Shown here in pieces: positions 9,226 to 14,266 of a stretch of DNA of 32,776 nucleotides. Location of the stretch: positions 1 to 32,776 of the IMG/VR virus record IMGVR_UViG_3300033144_006702. One strand, given 5' to 3'. The translations under genes were made by a program, and so were the position numbers. The first letter of the stretch is position 1. Each line of letters opens with the position of its first letter. The notes under the pieces are model-generated. The model was not told the DNA's origin. It did no database searches and was given only the letters and a program-made list of their open reading frames with translations. Source of the DNA: a virus.

Positions 9226-10072
9226 TTTTAGCCACCTTCCATGTGCAATGTGTAAATTTATTTTCCTTAATCCCTTCTGCTTCCCCAATGAAGTCAGTAA
9301 TCACGGCATCTAGTCGTTCTTTTTGGGAAAGTAATTTCTTTAAATCGGCTCGTAATGATTTGTCTTTGAGAATAACTTTTTTGATTTTTTCAGTACATTC
9401 TTTATAGTGAGCTTTTTGTATTGGATAGATTTGGTTAGCATCTGGGGCGCTGATTGGGGGAGGGGGAGCATTTTTTAGAACATGGTTATTCCAAAACTTT
9501 TTTACCGCAGAGCGCATCCTAACAGATAAACTGTAGTCGCGGTTAAAATGATATATACGAAAATCATCTACCCCTCCTAACAATACGGCTAAGTACGCAT
9601 AGGTACGATTAGTTACCATCATGTACCAATTTATCTGATAGTAGTATTGGATGGGAATATCATCCATTTTACTTTCGCTACTTTTGCGGGGGGTACCCCA
9701 TGACTTTTGAAGTAATGCATTTAAACCGGCTGTTTTGGCTTCAAAAATCCCAGTATCTCCAATCAAGCCATCCACATGGGCTATCATATAGTCATATTTA
9801 GGGTGTTTAATCATGGGCACGTCCCTGTGCACAGTCATATCGGTCCTTGATTCGAACAAATCGATAACAATTGGCTCCAATCTGTTACCGCATTCCAATT
9901 TAAGCTCTATTTTGGCTAGGGATTGGGCTTGTTTTGAGGGTTTGCCAGTTTTTTCCAGCCATACATCGATGGCGGTTCGCCAGGGATTGACCCCCATAAT
10001 ACATGATACGTCAGTACCTCCAATAGCCCTACGTCGCTCAGCAACTAGTTTAGTTTTGTCTAATTCGTTCAT
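9197..10072 (-). CDS. YqaJ / lambda-type exonuclease (291 aa)
   Basis: A PD-(D/E)XK exonuclease that resects duplex DNA to make single strands for the annealing protein. Visible motifs: RRRAIGGTDVSCIMGVNPW (residues 13-31), the usual N-terminal YqaJ signature; CGNRLEP with Glu66; Asp101 in AHVDG; and the catalytic FEAKTAG with Glu111 and Lys113. A Tyr/Gln helix (YYYQINWYM) follows, as expected. ATG 10072 has AGAGGAT immediately upstream and overlaps the previous gene by 23 bases. The annealing-protein gene begins 29 bases before its stop, so the three genes form one compact operon. This is a functional analogue of lambda Red alpha/beta. Confidence 0.9.
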   Translation of the reverse strand: MNELDKTKLVAERRRAIGGTDVSCIMGVNPWRTAIDVWLEKTGKPSKQAQSLAKIELKLECGNRLEPIVIDLFESRTDMTVHRDVPMIKHPKYDYMIAHVDGLIGDTGIFEAKTAGLNALLQKSWGTPRKSSESKMDDIPIQYYYQINWYMMVTNRTYAYLAVLLGGVDDFRIYHFNRDYSLSVRMRSAVKKFWNNHVLKNAPPPPISAPDANQIYPIQKAHYKECTEKIKKVILKDKSLRADLKKLLSQKERLDAVITDFIGEAEGIKENKFTHCTWKVAKNGKRILRLY

Positions 10073-10376
10073 AATCCTCTGCCACGTGCTCAAACAGCGC
10101 CTGTTCACATAGTACAAAAAATTCTGCTTGTAGATGAGTCACAATTTCTGGTTTGATAATGGTCACTTCTACATCCCATGTGCTTAAAAACTCTAATAAG
10201 TTGGAGCGAAAGGCCGTCAGATAATTGGAGGGTTCTACTAAGAGATCATCAAAATAATCTGGATTATCTGCCAAAAAAGTTGAATACGCCACGGCTCTAG
10301 CAAGGGGAGAAAGCTCATCAAAATCTTCATTGGCTGATGATGCAAGTTCGCGTAGATGATTGAGGTACTCCGACAT
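10050..10376 (-). CDS. Hypothetical protein, first gene of recombination operon (108 aa)
   Basis: An acidic, helical protein starting at ATG 10376. It overlaps the exonuclease gene by 23 bases and is the promoter-proximal gene of the exonuclease/annealing operon. No motif recognised. Position suggests an early accessory role in recombination, for example a nuclease modulator or single-strand-binding helper, but nothing in the sequence shows this. The start lies only about 30 bases downstream of a candidate minus-strand -10 box and lacks a strong Shine-Dalgarno sequence. Confidence 0.75.
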   Translation of the reverse strand: MSEYLNHLRELASSANEDFDELSPLARAVAYSTFLADNPDYFDDLLVEPSNYLTAFRSNLLEFLSTWDVEVTIIKPEIVTHLQAEFFVLCEQALFEHVAEDYERIRQN

Positions 10377-10383
10377 AACCAGC

Positions 10384-10411
10384 TTGACAATTAAATCTTA
10401 GTGGTTATCAT
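10384..10411 (+). promoter_or_regulatory. Candidate sigma70 promoter for replication initiator gene
   Basis: TTGACA at 10384-10389 is a perfect -35. TATCAT at 10406-10411 follows with 16-bp spacing (ATCATA with 17 is also possible). It would give a leader of roughly 135 nt containing two hairpins before the initiator start at 10555. Confidence 0.6.
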
Positions 10412-10436
10412 ACGGCAATAAGACAAAGGGACGCAA
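10407..10436 (-). promoter_or_regulatory. Candidate divergent promoter for recombination operon
   Basis: On the minus strand TTGCGT (10436-10431) and TATGAT (10412-10407) are 18 bp apart. The -10 physically overlaps that of the opposite-strand initiator promoter, so the two promoters would compete for RNA polymerase. Confidence 0.45.
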
Positions 10437-10496
10437 ACGCGCCCCCCAGCGAAATTAAGGAACAACAAGCTTTGGTCGGCTTTCCTAAATTTCTCG

Positions 10497-10554
10497 CTAC
10501 AAACGGAGAATGTAGGGCTACCAAGGATTAGAAAGTAGCTACAAAGGAATGTAG
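10497..10554 (+). promoter_or_regulatory. Twin GGA-loop hairpins, CsrA/RsmA-like translational operator
   Basis: Two stem-loops share the same stem CTACA/TGTAG. The first is 10497-10515 with loop AACGGAGAA. The second is 10539-10554 with loop AAGGAA, and its 3' arm ends immediately before the ATG at 10555. The loop GGA of the second is the ribosome binding site itself. This closely resembles the known CsrA target form (UACA-rGGA-UGU with GGA in a hairpin loop). The GGAs are about 41 nt apart, a distance a CsrA dimer could bridge. CsrA binding is inference; the hairpins are seen directly. Confidence 0.55.
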
Positions 10555-11304
10555 ATGAAGCAAGAATACCAGGTTAAAAATTGTAGTCAAGCTTTTCAAC
10601 TCAAGAACGAGTTAAAAAATTCCCCTTACAAACTTTACTCACCCACTTATCCACATTTGAGGGACTTATATCCACAGATTTCGATAAATGCTTACGACCT
10701 TTACATCGAAATGTTGAAATATCCCACCAAAACCAAAGGTGGCTATTTTACGGTAGCTGAAAATTACTGGCGCAAAACCTGTAGCTTTACTCATCGAGCC
10801 TTTTTAAATGCTCGTGCTGAATTACAAACTCATGAGGCCATTAAAACTAGCCAACATGGATTTAATCACCCCCCTACTTATCGCTTGCGTGCTTGGTTGC
10901 ATGAAGTTAAATCTTACCTCATGATCCCGCTGCCTGTTGTTGACTACTTGGGTGCGCTCTTAGAACATAAGCTCTTAAACAGACCCACCCGCTATCTGTA
11001 TTTTCATTTGTACGGTGTGGCTTTTAAGGCAGACTTCCCCGAAAGTATTTTTTTAGACGTTGCTGACGTTGCCAAATCATTGGGTCATCCCCCCCGTACT
11101 TTGCGAGGATTAACAGCAAAATTAAAAGCCTTAGATTTACTTCAAGTAAAAGCCGCCAAAACTTGCCACTCTCCCTCAGAATTTTTTATTTCAGTTCCTG
11201 CTGTGAAATATCCAGCTCGTGAAAATCGCGCTGAAATCCAAATTGCGACTAATTCTCACCAGAGTTCTGCTATGGCTGCAATCAAAGCGCGGCTTGGAAT
11301 CTAG
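10555..11304 (+). CDS. Putative iteron-type replication initiator (249 aa)
   Basis: I do not recognise a named family with certainty. The protein is about the size of plasmid Rep proteins and appears to have two helix-rich winged-helix-like modules: about residues 40-110 (ISINAYDLYIEML…FTVAENYWRKTC…HRAFLNARAEL) and about 130-210 (…TRYLYFHLYGVAF…VADVAKSLGHPPRTLRGLTAKLKALDLLQV). The strongest support is context: the stop is followed within 30 bases by a DnaA box, three iterons and an AT-rich inverted repeat. A DnaA box also lies inside the 5' end of the gene. Translation start ATG 10555 directly abuts a hairpin carrying the ribosome site. A helix-turn-helix transcription regulator is the main alternative. 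Confidence 0.65.
   Translation: MKQEYQVKNCSQAFQLKNELKNSPYKLYSPTYPHLRDLYPQISINAYDLYIEMLKYPTKTKGGYFTVAENYWRKTCSFTHRAFLNARAELQTHEAIKTSQHGFNHPPTYRLRAWLHEVKSYLMIPLPVVDYLGALLEHKLLNRPTRYLYFHLYGVAFKADFPESIFLDVADVAKSLGHPPRTLRGLTAKLKALDLLQVKAAKTCHSPSEFFISVPAVKYPARENRAEIQIATNSHQSSAMAAIKARLGI
10647..10655 (+). promoter_or_regulatory. DnaA box (exact TTATCCACA) inside initiator gene
   Basis: An exact consensus DnaA box. A degenerate relative (TATATCCACA) follows at about 10668-10677. Being inside the initiator coding sequence, it could assist replication or affect rep transcription. Confidence 0.5.
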
Positions 11305-11334
11305 CTTCTTACTGACCCTTTAAACGTAGCTGCC

Positions 11335-11343
11335 TGTGGATAA
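11335..11343 (-). promoter_or_regulatory. DnaA box next to iterons
   Basis: TGTGGATAA, the exact complement of TTATCCACA, 13 bases before the first iteron. Iteron plasmid origins commonly place a DnaA box next to the iteron array. Confidence 0.75.
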
Positions 11344-11355
11344 GTATCGAGCTAA

Positions 11356-11431
11356 GCGCGGCCAAATCTGCACTACCAACCCCTGCACGCGGCCAAATGT
11401 GCACTACTGCACGCGGCCAAATGTGCACTAC
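11356..11431 (+). repeat. Three iterons (putative Rep-binding direct repeats)
   Basis: Three copies of a 20-bp unit CGCGGCCAAAT-n-TGCACTAC (n = c, g, g) at 11357-11376, 11388-11407 and 11412-11431. Copies 2 and 3 are identical over 23-24 bases; copy 1 differs at one internal base and in its left flank. Start-to-start spacings are 31 and 24 bp, i.e. roughly three and slightly over two helical turns. Downstream of a Rep-like gene, these are best read as initiator-binding iterons. Confidence 0.85.
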
Positions 11432-11462
11432 TTATATAATATAACAAATATTATATATAATA
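11432..11462. other. AT-rich putative DNA unwinding element with perfect inverted repeat
   Basis: Thirty-one bases with a single C and no G directly after the last iteron. It contains a perfect 10-bp inverted repeat (TATATAATAT at 11433-11442, ATATTATATA at 11448-11457) around a 5-base loop. This is the expected melting region of an iteron origin. The whole stretch 11305-11548 has no credible gene. Confidence 0.65.
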
Positions 11463-11521
11463 GAACCTCGACCGCTTTTTTTGAAGCTGTACAAATTATG
11501 AACACCTCTACAAAAATCAGA

Positions 11522-11547
11522 TAAAAAAAAAGGGGCCAAGCCCCTTC
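11522..11547 (-). terminator. Rho-independent terminator of radical SAM operon
   Basis: On the minus strand: AAGGGGC-TTG-GCCCCTT followed by nine T residues, two bases after the radical SAM stop. It insulates the origin from transcription coming from the cargo operon. Confidence 0.92.
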
Positions 11548-11548
11548 A

Positions 11549-12580
11549 CTATTTTTCTGCATGCGGACAAGTCAGCAGCTTCGTATCTTTACCTCCTGAT
11601 GCTTTAACTCTATCCCAGCCACGATAATAAAAATTCACTTTGCCATTATTAATTCTAGTCTCTCCATTCTCAAACAACGCACCAACGACGTTGAAAGTAA
11701 CTGTGCACTTCGCTATTTCACCTGTATTGAGAATGACGTAGGAATTAGGACTAGCTGCATAACAGACATAACAACCCTGATTCTGAGCTTCGCGGGTGGG
11801 TTTCTTTTGTTCTTTAGGGATTACGTATTTCTTTAAATTTTCTACAATAGTTTCTTCTTCTCCCCACCCCAAGACTTTCATATCTTTCACACTCTCGCCG
11901 CCATAGTCTCCAACTGGCTTTAAATCCACGTGAAATCGCTTATCCACTAAGAATGTATCTCTGATGTAGATTAAAAACGCTGCCATATTCTTTATGTTTT
12001 TGGGGTGGATATGAATCCTGAGCTGTATTGAGAACTGATGTGACGACTCTTTGGCTATAAGTAGGTTAGTCATGATTTTCTTATAACTACCTTTGCCACC
12101 GACCCCAATCCGTGTTTTGTTATGGTCTTCTTCAGCACCGTCTAAAGAAACTTGGAATTCATTTAATCCCATCGCACAATATTTGGAGAGCATCTTTTCA
12201 TTTACTGCTGTGTAATTTGTAGTTGCGTGTCCTGTTATTTTTTTTATTCCGAGCGAGTTTGCGTGATTATGAATTTCTTCAATTATCTTGGGTTCAAGTA
12301 ATGGTTCTCCTCCGAACCAGGATATGATTAAGAACTTTAAACCGTCGCGGTGAAGGTAAGTGATTAGATTTTTAATTCCGTTGATATGCGGCCTACTTAA
12401 GGGCTTCATATGGGCAGGTATGTAGTTTGTTTTGGTTGCGAAGTTGTTGCGGTTAACTTCGATGTGGTCTTCATAGCAATATACGCACGATAAATTACAG
12501 TTGCCTGTGGGTAAGATGGTTAGTCTGAAAAATTCGCGTGAAAATGCCTGGACCACCTGTTGTGGTTGAATTGGTAACAT
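11549..12580 (-). CDS. Radical SAM protein with twitch/SPASM-type C-terminus; probable peptide maturase (343 aa)
   Basis: The radical SAM cluster is C28-x3-C32-x2-C35 (CNLSCVYC), followed by the usual FGGEPLL motif (GGEP) that binds the SAM amino group. The C-terminus has C273-x13-G287-x4-C292 and a final C338, matching the twitch pattern CX9-15GX4C-gap-C that holds one auxiliary Fe-S cluster in peptide-modifying enzymes. C270 is an extra cysteine in the same segment. Family members install thioether, C-C or related bonds on ribosomal peptides, or oxidise Cys/Ser in sulfatases. No sulfatase is encoded here, and the two genes just upstream encode small exported proteins with CX4C motifs. ATG 12580 has AAGGAAAAAT upstream; the longer frame to 12658 lacks a site and overlaps the previous gene. 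Confidence 0.85.
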   Translation of the reverse strand: MLPIQPQQVVQAFSREFFRLTILPTGNCNLSCVYCYEDHIEVNRNNFATKTNYIPAHMKPLSRPHINGIKNLITYLHRDGLKFLIISWFGGEPLLEPKIIEEIHNHANSLGIKKITGHATTNYTAVNEKMLSKYCAMGLNEFQVSLDGAEEDHNKTRIGVGGKGSYKKIMTNLLIAKESSHQFSIQLRIHIHPKNIKNMAAFLIYIRDTFLVDKRFHVDLKPVGDYGGESVKDMKVLGWGEEETIVENLKKYVIPKEQKKPTREAQNQGCYVCYAASPNSYVILNTGEIAKCTVTFNVVGALFENGETRINNGKVNFYYRGWDRVKASGGKDTKLLTCPHAEK

Positions 12581-12602
12581 AATTTTTCCTTGGTTGTTAA
12601 GA

Positions 12603-12624
12603 TGAGGGAGCGAGCGCCCCCTCA
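12603..12624 (-). promoter_or_regulatory. Intercistronic hairpin between peptide gene and radical SAM gene
   Basis: The minus-strand RNA forms a 9-bp stem TGAGGGGGC/GCTCCCTCA (one G-U pair) with a 4-base loop. No U-run follows, so it is more likely a 3' stabiliser or attenuating structure than a full terminator. It could raise precursor expression over enzyme. Confidence 0.55.
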
Positions 12625-12633
12625 GTGATTTAA

Positions 12634-12927
12634 TTATACTTGATTGGCATCGAAACAACTGATGTTATTACAACCGGCATTGGCGCTGGGATCGAACAGC
12701 TCATACGCGGTGTCTTGCTGAACGAAACTTGCATCGGTAGGGACGGGGTCACAAATTGTGTTTGAACACCCGCTATTACAACCATCCGCTCCATTATCGA
12801 TGCCACTAATACATGGCAAGCTTACATCTTGTATCTGTCCATGAGTATCGGTACTCATCGCATGTGATGCTGGAATTAGGTTGAATAAAGTTGTTAAAGT
12901 TAATGCTGCTAATTTAGTATTTTTCAT
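12634..12927 (-). CDS. Small exported Cys-rich protein, candidate radical-SAM substrate (97 aa)
   Basis: Begins MKNTK, then a hydrophobic core (residues 6-18) and a probable signal-peptidase site after ASHA-type residue 23. The mature part (~74 aa) is acidic, with six cysteines: C39, C50, C54, C59, C86 and C91. Two related motifs stand out: SGC-SNTI-CDP (54-59) and AGC-NNIS-CFD (86-91), both CX4C with Asn at the second or first inner position and an acidic residue just after. The gene lies 53 bases upstream of the radical SAM gene and has TAGGAAATATT before ATG 12927. Size, cysteine pattern and neighbour suggest a RiPP-type precursor. A disulfide-bonded secreted peptide is the alternative. 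Confidence 0.7.
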   Translation of the reverse strand: MKNTKLAALTLTTLFNLIPASHAMSTDTHGQIQDVSLPCISGIDNGADGCNSGCSNTICDPVPTDASFVQQDTAYELFDPSANAGCNNISCFDANQV

Positions 12928-12942
12928 AATATTTCCTATTTA

Positions 12943-13392
12943 TTAATTAATTGTTACTGGGCATGGTTTAATATCACACAAGACAGCGCCCATGACTGTT
13001 GTGTTATTGAGGTTAATATTTACTCGCCCATTCCCGTTGTTATGGATTAGTAAGTTCCCCCCAATCTGACTGTGATTAAATGTGGAATTGGCTGTAGTGA
13101 GATCTACATCGCTCACAAATACCGTTTCCGTGGCTTCAATCGACCCTACTTGGCGCGCTGAAGTTATTGTGGTGTTTTTAATTGTGGTTGAACCCAGATT
13201 ATCTAAGCGCCCAATCGTTGAATTTAAGACTGTGGCTGGCCCAGTCCATGTTAATGTCATCAAATGTTTATCTTTAATGGCAATTATTCCGGTGCCTTCT
13301 AAGGCATGACTGGGTGTTTGCCATACCGCGGCTGCCACCAGAACTACGGTAGCTGCGTTGTAAAGCGAGCTTAACTTATCAACCATACTCAT
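12943..13392 (-). CDS. Exported beta-repeat protein with C-terminal CX4C (149 aa)
   Basis: A Sec signal peptide is clear: positively charged start, hydrophobic NAATVVLVAAAVW (12-24), and probable cleavage after SHA at residue 30. The mature chain is Thr/Asn/Ile-rich with short recurring strands (STIGRLDNLGS, TTIKNTTITSA, STFNHSQIGGN, VNINLNNTTV), typical of a right-handed beta-helix or bactofilin-like fold. Its only two cysteines, C139 and C144, form a CX4C near the C-terminus, like the motifs of the downstream peptide. ATG 13392 has AGAGGAG about nine bases upstream and overlaps the preceding stop (ATGA). The gap to the next gene is 15 bases. The function is unknown; either a scaffold or a second substrate is possible. 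Confidence 0.72.
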   Translation of the reverse strand: MSMVDKLSSLYNAATVVLVAAAVWQTPSHALEGTGIIAIKDKHLMTLTWTGPATVLNSTIGRLDNLGSTTIKNTTITSARQVGSIEATETVFVSDVDLTTANSTFNHSQIGGNLLIHNNGNGRVNINLNNTTVMGAVLCDIKPCPVTIN

Positions 13393-13413
13393 GATCCGTT
13401 CTCCTCTGATTGT
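13389..13413 (+). repeat. Copy 1 of 25-bp repeat (RBS plus C-terminal tail)
   Basis: This matches 13556-13580 at 24 of 25 positions. On the minus strand it encodes QSEEN-G-S, the ribosome binding site of the next gene, and the overlapping ATGA. Confidence 0.85.
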
Positions 13414-13559
13414 CTTTCTGGGCATTTCAACACGCCGCCCCAATAAGCAGGATCCATTTGCCGGCCCCACTTTTCAATGAATTTATCGAGGCGTTTTTGG
13501 CGTAAATAGTGTTCTTCAGGGCTGTTTAGCTCTGGGGTGAAGTGAGTTGTTGTTTTCAT
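13389..13559 (-). CDS. Small hypothetical protein (56 aa)
   Basis: A short gene with ATG at 13559 overlapping the preceding stop as ATGA, GGAG upstream, and its own stop overlapping the next start as ATGA. The product starts MKTTTHF, is charged (…EEHYLRQKRLDKFIEKWGRQ…) and contains a single Cys. It ends in QSEENGS, nearly the same tail as the upstream gene (QSEENAS). No motif recognised. The double ATGA coupling and good ribosome site argue that it is translated. Confidence 0.7.
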   Translation of the reverse strand: MKTTTHFTPELNSPEEHYLRQKRLDKFIEKWGRQMDPAYWGGVLKCPERQSEENGS

Positions 13560-13580
13560 GATGCGTTCTCCTCTGATTGT
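13556..13580 (+). repeat. Copy 2 of 25-bp repeat (RBS plus C-terminal tail)
   Basis: This is the partner of 13389-13413. It lies at the 3' end of the 86-aa gene and carries the ribosome site for the 56-aa gene. Confidence 0.85.
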
Positions 13581-13816
13581 TTTTGATTTAAAGCCATTTC
13601 TTCGCGATTAATTAAGTCCACAAAATCTTCTGTCCAATCTTGCCGCTTATCTTCATCCATCGCGACCCAATATTTGCGCCTGACTTGGAGCGAAGATTCT
13701 ATTAAAACTTTAATCATCGATAGAATTTCTTTAGGTGTGTTGAATTGCGCGAGTTCATCCCAGCGCACGACAGTTGCCGTTGGCGCTACAAATCGCTCTG
13801 TAAATTGAATTGCCAT
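13556..13816 (-). CDS. Hypothetical protein (86 aa)
   Basis: Starts at ATG 13816 with CGGGAGAAATT upstream, one base after the stop of the 77-aa gene. Helical and acidic at the C-terminus (FVDLINREEMALNQKQSEENAS). No recognised domain. It is a member of the minus-strand operon leading to the exported peptide cassette. Confidence 0.72.
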   Translation of the reverse strand: MAIQFTERFVAPTATVVRWDELAQFNTPKEILSMIKVLIESSLQVRRKYWVAMDEDKRQDWTEDFVDLINREEMALNQKQSEENAS

Positions 13817-13817
13817 G

Positions 13818-14051
13818 TTAATTTCTCCCGTATTCTTGTAATGTCCAATGTGTCTTTGTTACTTCTACTGCACCCATCTCATTAGGCCCGACTTCTAATC
13901 GACTACAAATTCCCGTGACCTGTGGTGGAGTTAAATGTTGGGCTATCTCCTCGAGTGATGAGCCTAGTCCTAATAGCCCATAACTGGGGTTTTCTACATA
14001 CACGCAGCCCTCTAATCCGTTGATGCGATTGTAGAGATACATTCTCTTCAC
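13818..14051 (-). CDS. Hypothetical protein (77 aa)
   Basis: GTG 14051 is preferred because AAGGGG lies about eight bases upstream; the next ATG (14042) would be too far from it. The product is a small, mixed protein (YLYNRINGLEGCVYVENPSYGLLGLG…) without a recognised motif. It lies 11 bases downstream of a 45-aa gene and one base upstream of the 86-aa gene. Confidence 0.65.
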   Translation of the reverse strand: MKRMYLYNRINGLEGCVYVENPSYGLLGLGSSLEEIAQHLTPPQVTGICSRLEVGPNEMGAVEVTKTHWTLQEYGRN

Positions 14052-14062
14052 TATATTGCCCC

Positions 14063-14200
14063 TTAAACGTCCGTTGTGTGATTAGGCGCATGTTTACCTG
14101 GGTTCAGGTAAAGTACGCTTAAAATCGATTTAAGAGCGTCTGAGCGTTTGACGGCTGTTTGAGAATTTTTGTTGCTTCTGTTATGTTGAAATAGTTTCAT
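14063..14200 (-). CDS. Small basic hypothetical protein (45 aa)
   Basis: ATG 14200 has CCAGGAAAATATT before it, the same ribosome site type as the 97-aa and 71-aa genes of this operon. The product is basic (MKLFQHNRSNKN…VKRSDALKSILSVLYLNPGKHAP…) and ends where the ribosome site of the next gene begins. No motif recognised. The small size and basic charge allow a nucleic-acid-binding role, which is speculation. Confidence 0.55.
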   Translation of the reverse strand: MKLFQHNRSNKNSQTAVKRSDALKSILSVLYLNPGKHAPNHTTDV

Positions 14201-14233
14201 AATATTTTCCTGGTAATTAAATTGTAATTGTAA

Positions 14234-14258
14234 GGGTCAATCTCCAGTTGGCCCTTCT
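14234..14258 (-). promoter_or_regulatory. Intercistronic hairpin
   Basis: The minus strand has AGGGCCAA-ctggaga-TTGACCCT, an 8-bp stem with one mismatch, just after the recombinase-like gene. The T-content after it is moderate (TTACAATTACAATTT), so it may be a weak terminator or a processing site. Confidence 0.35.
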
Positions 14259-14266
14259 CCTAACTC

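Noticed and set aside
9131-9313. 60-aa plus-strand frame opposite the exonuclease/annealing junction
   Set aside because: Phe/Cys-rich antisense shadow of two well-supported genes.
11357-11431. CRISPR-like repeat array
   Set aside because: Only three repeats with spacers of 4-11 bases and no cas genes; the layout is that of iterons.
11336-11524. 62-aa plus-strand frame across the iterons
   Set aside because: It runs through the direct repeats and the AT-rich element, has repeated peptide blocks only because of the iterons, and has no ribosome site.
13903-14091. 62-aa minus-strand frame overlapping the 77-aa gene
   Set aside because: The alternative frame gives an Arg/Thr-rich sequence without a ribosome site, while the 77-aa frame has AAGGGG at correct spacing.
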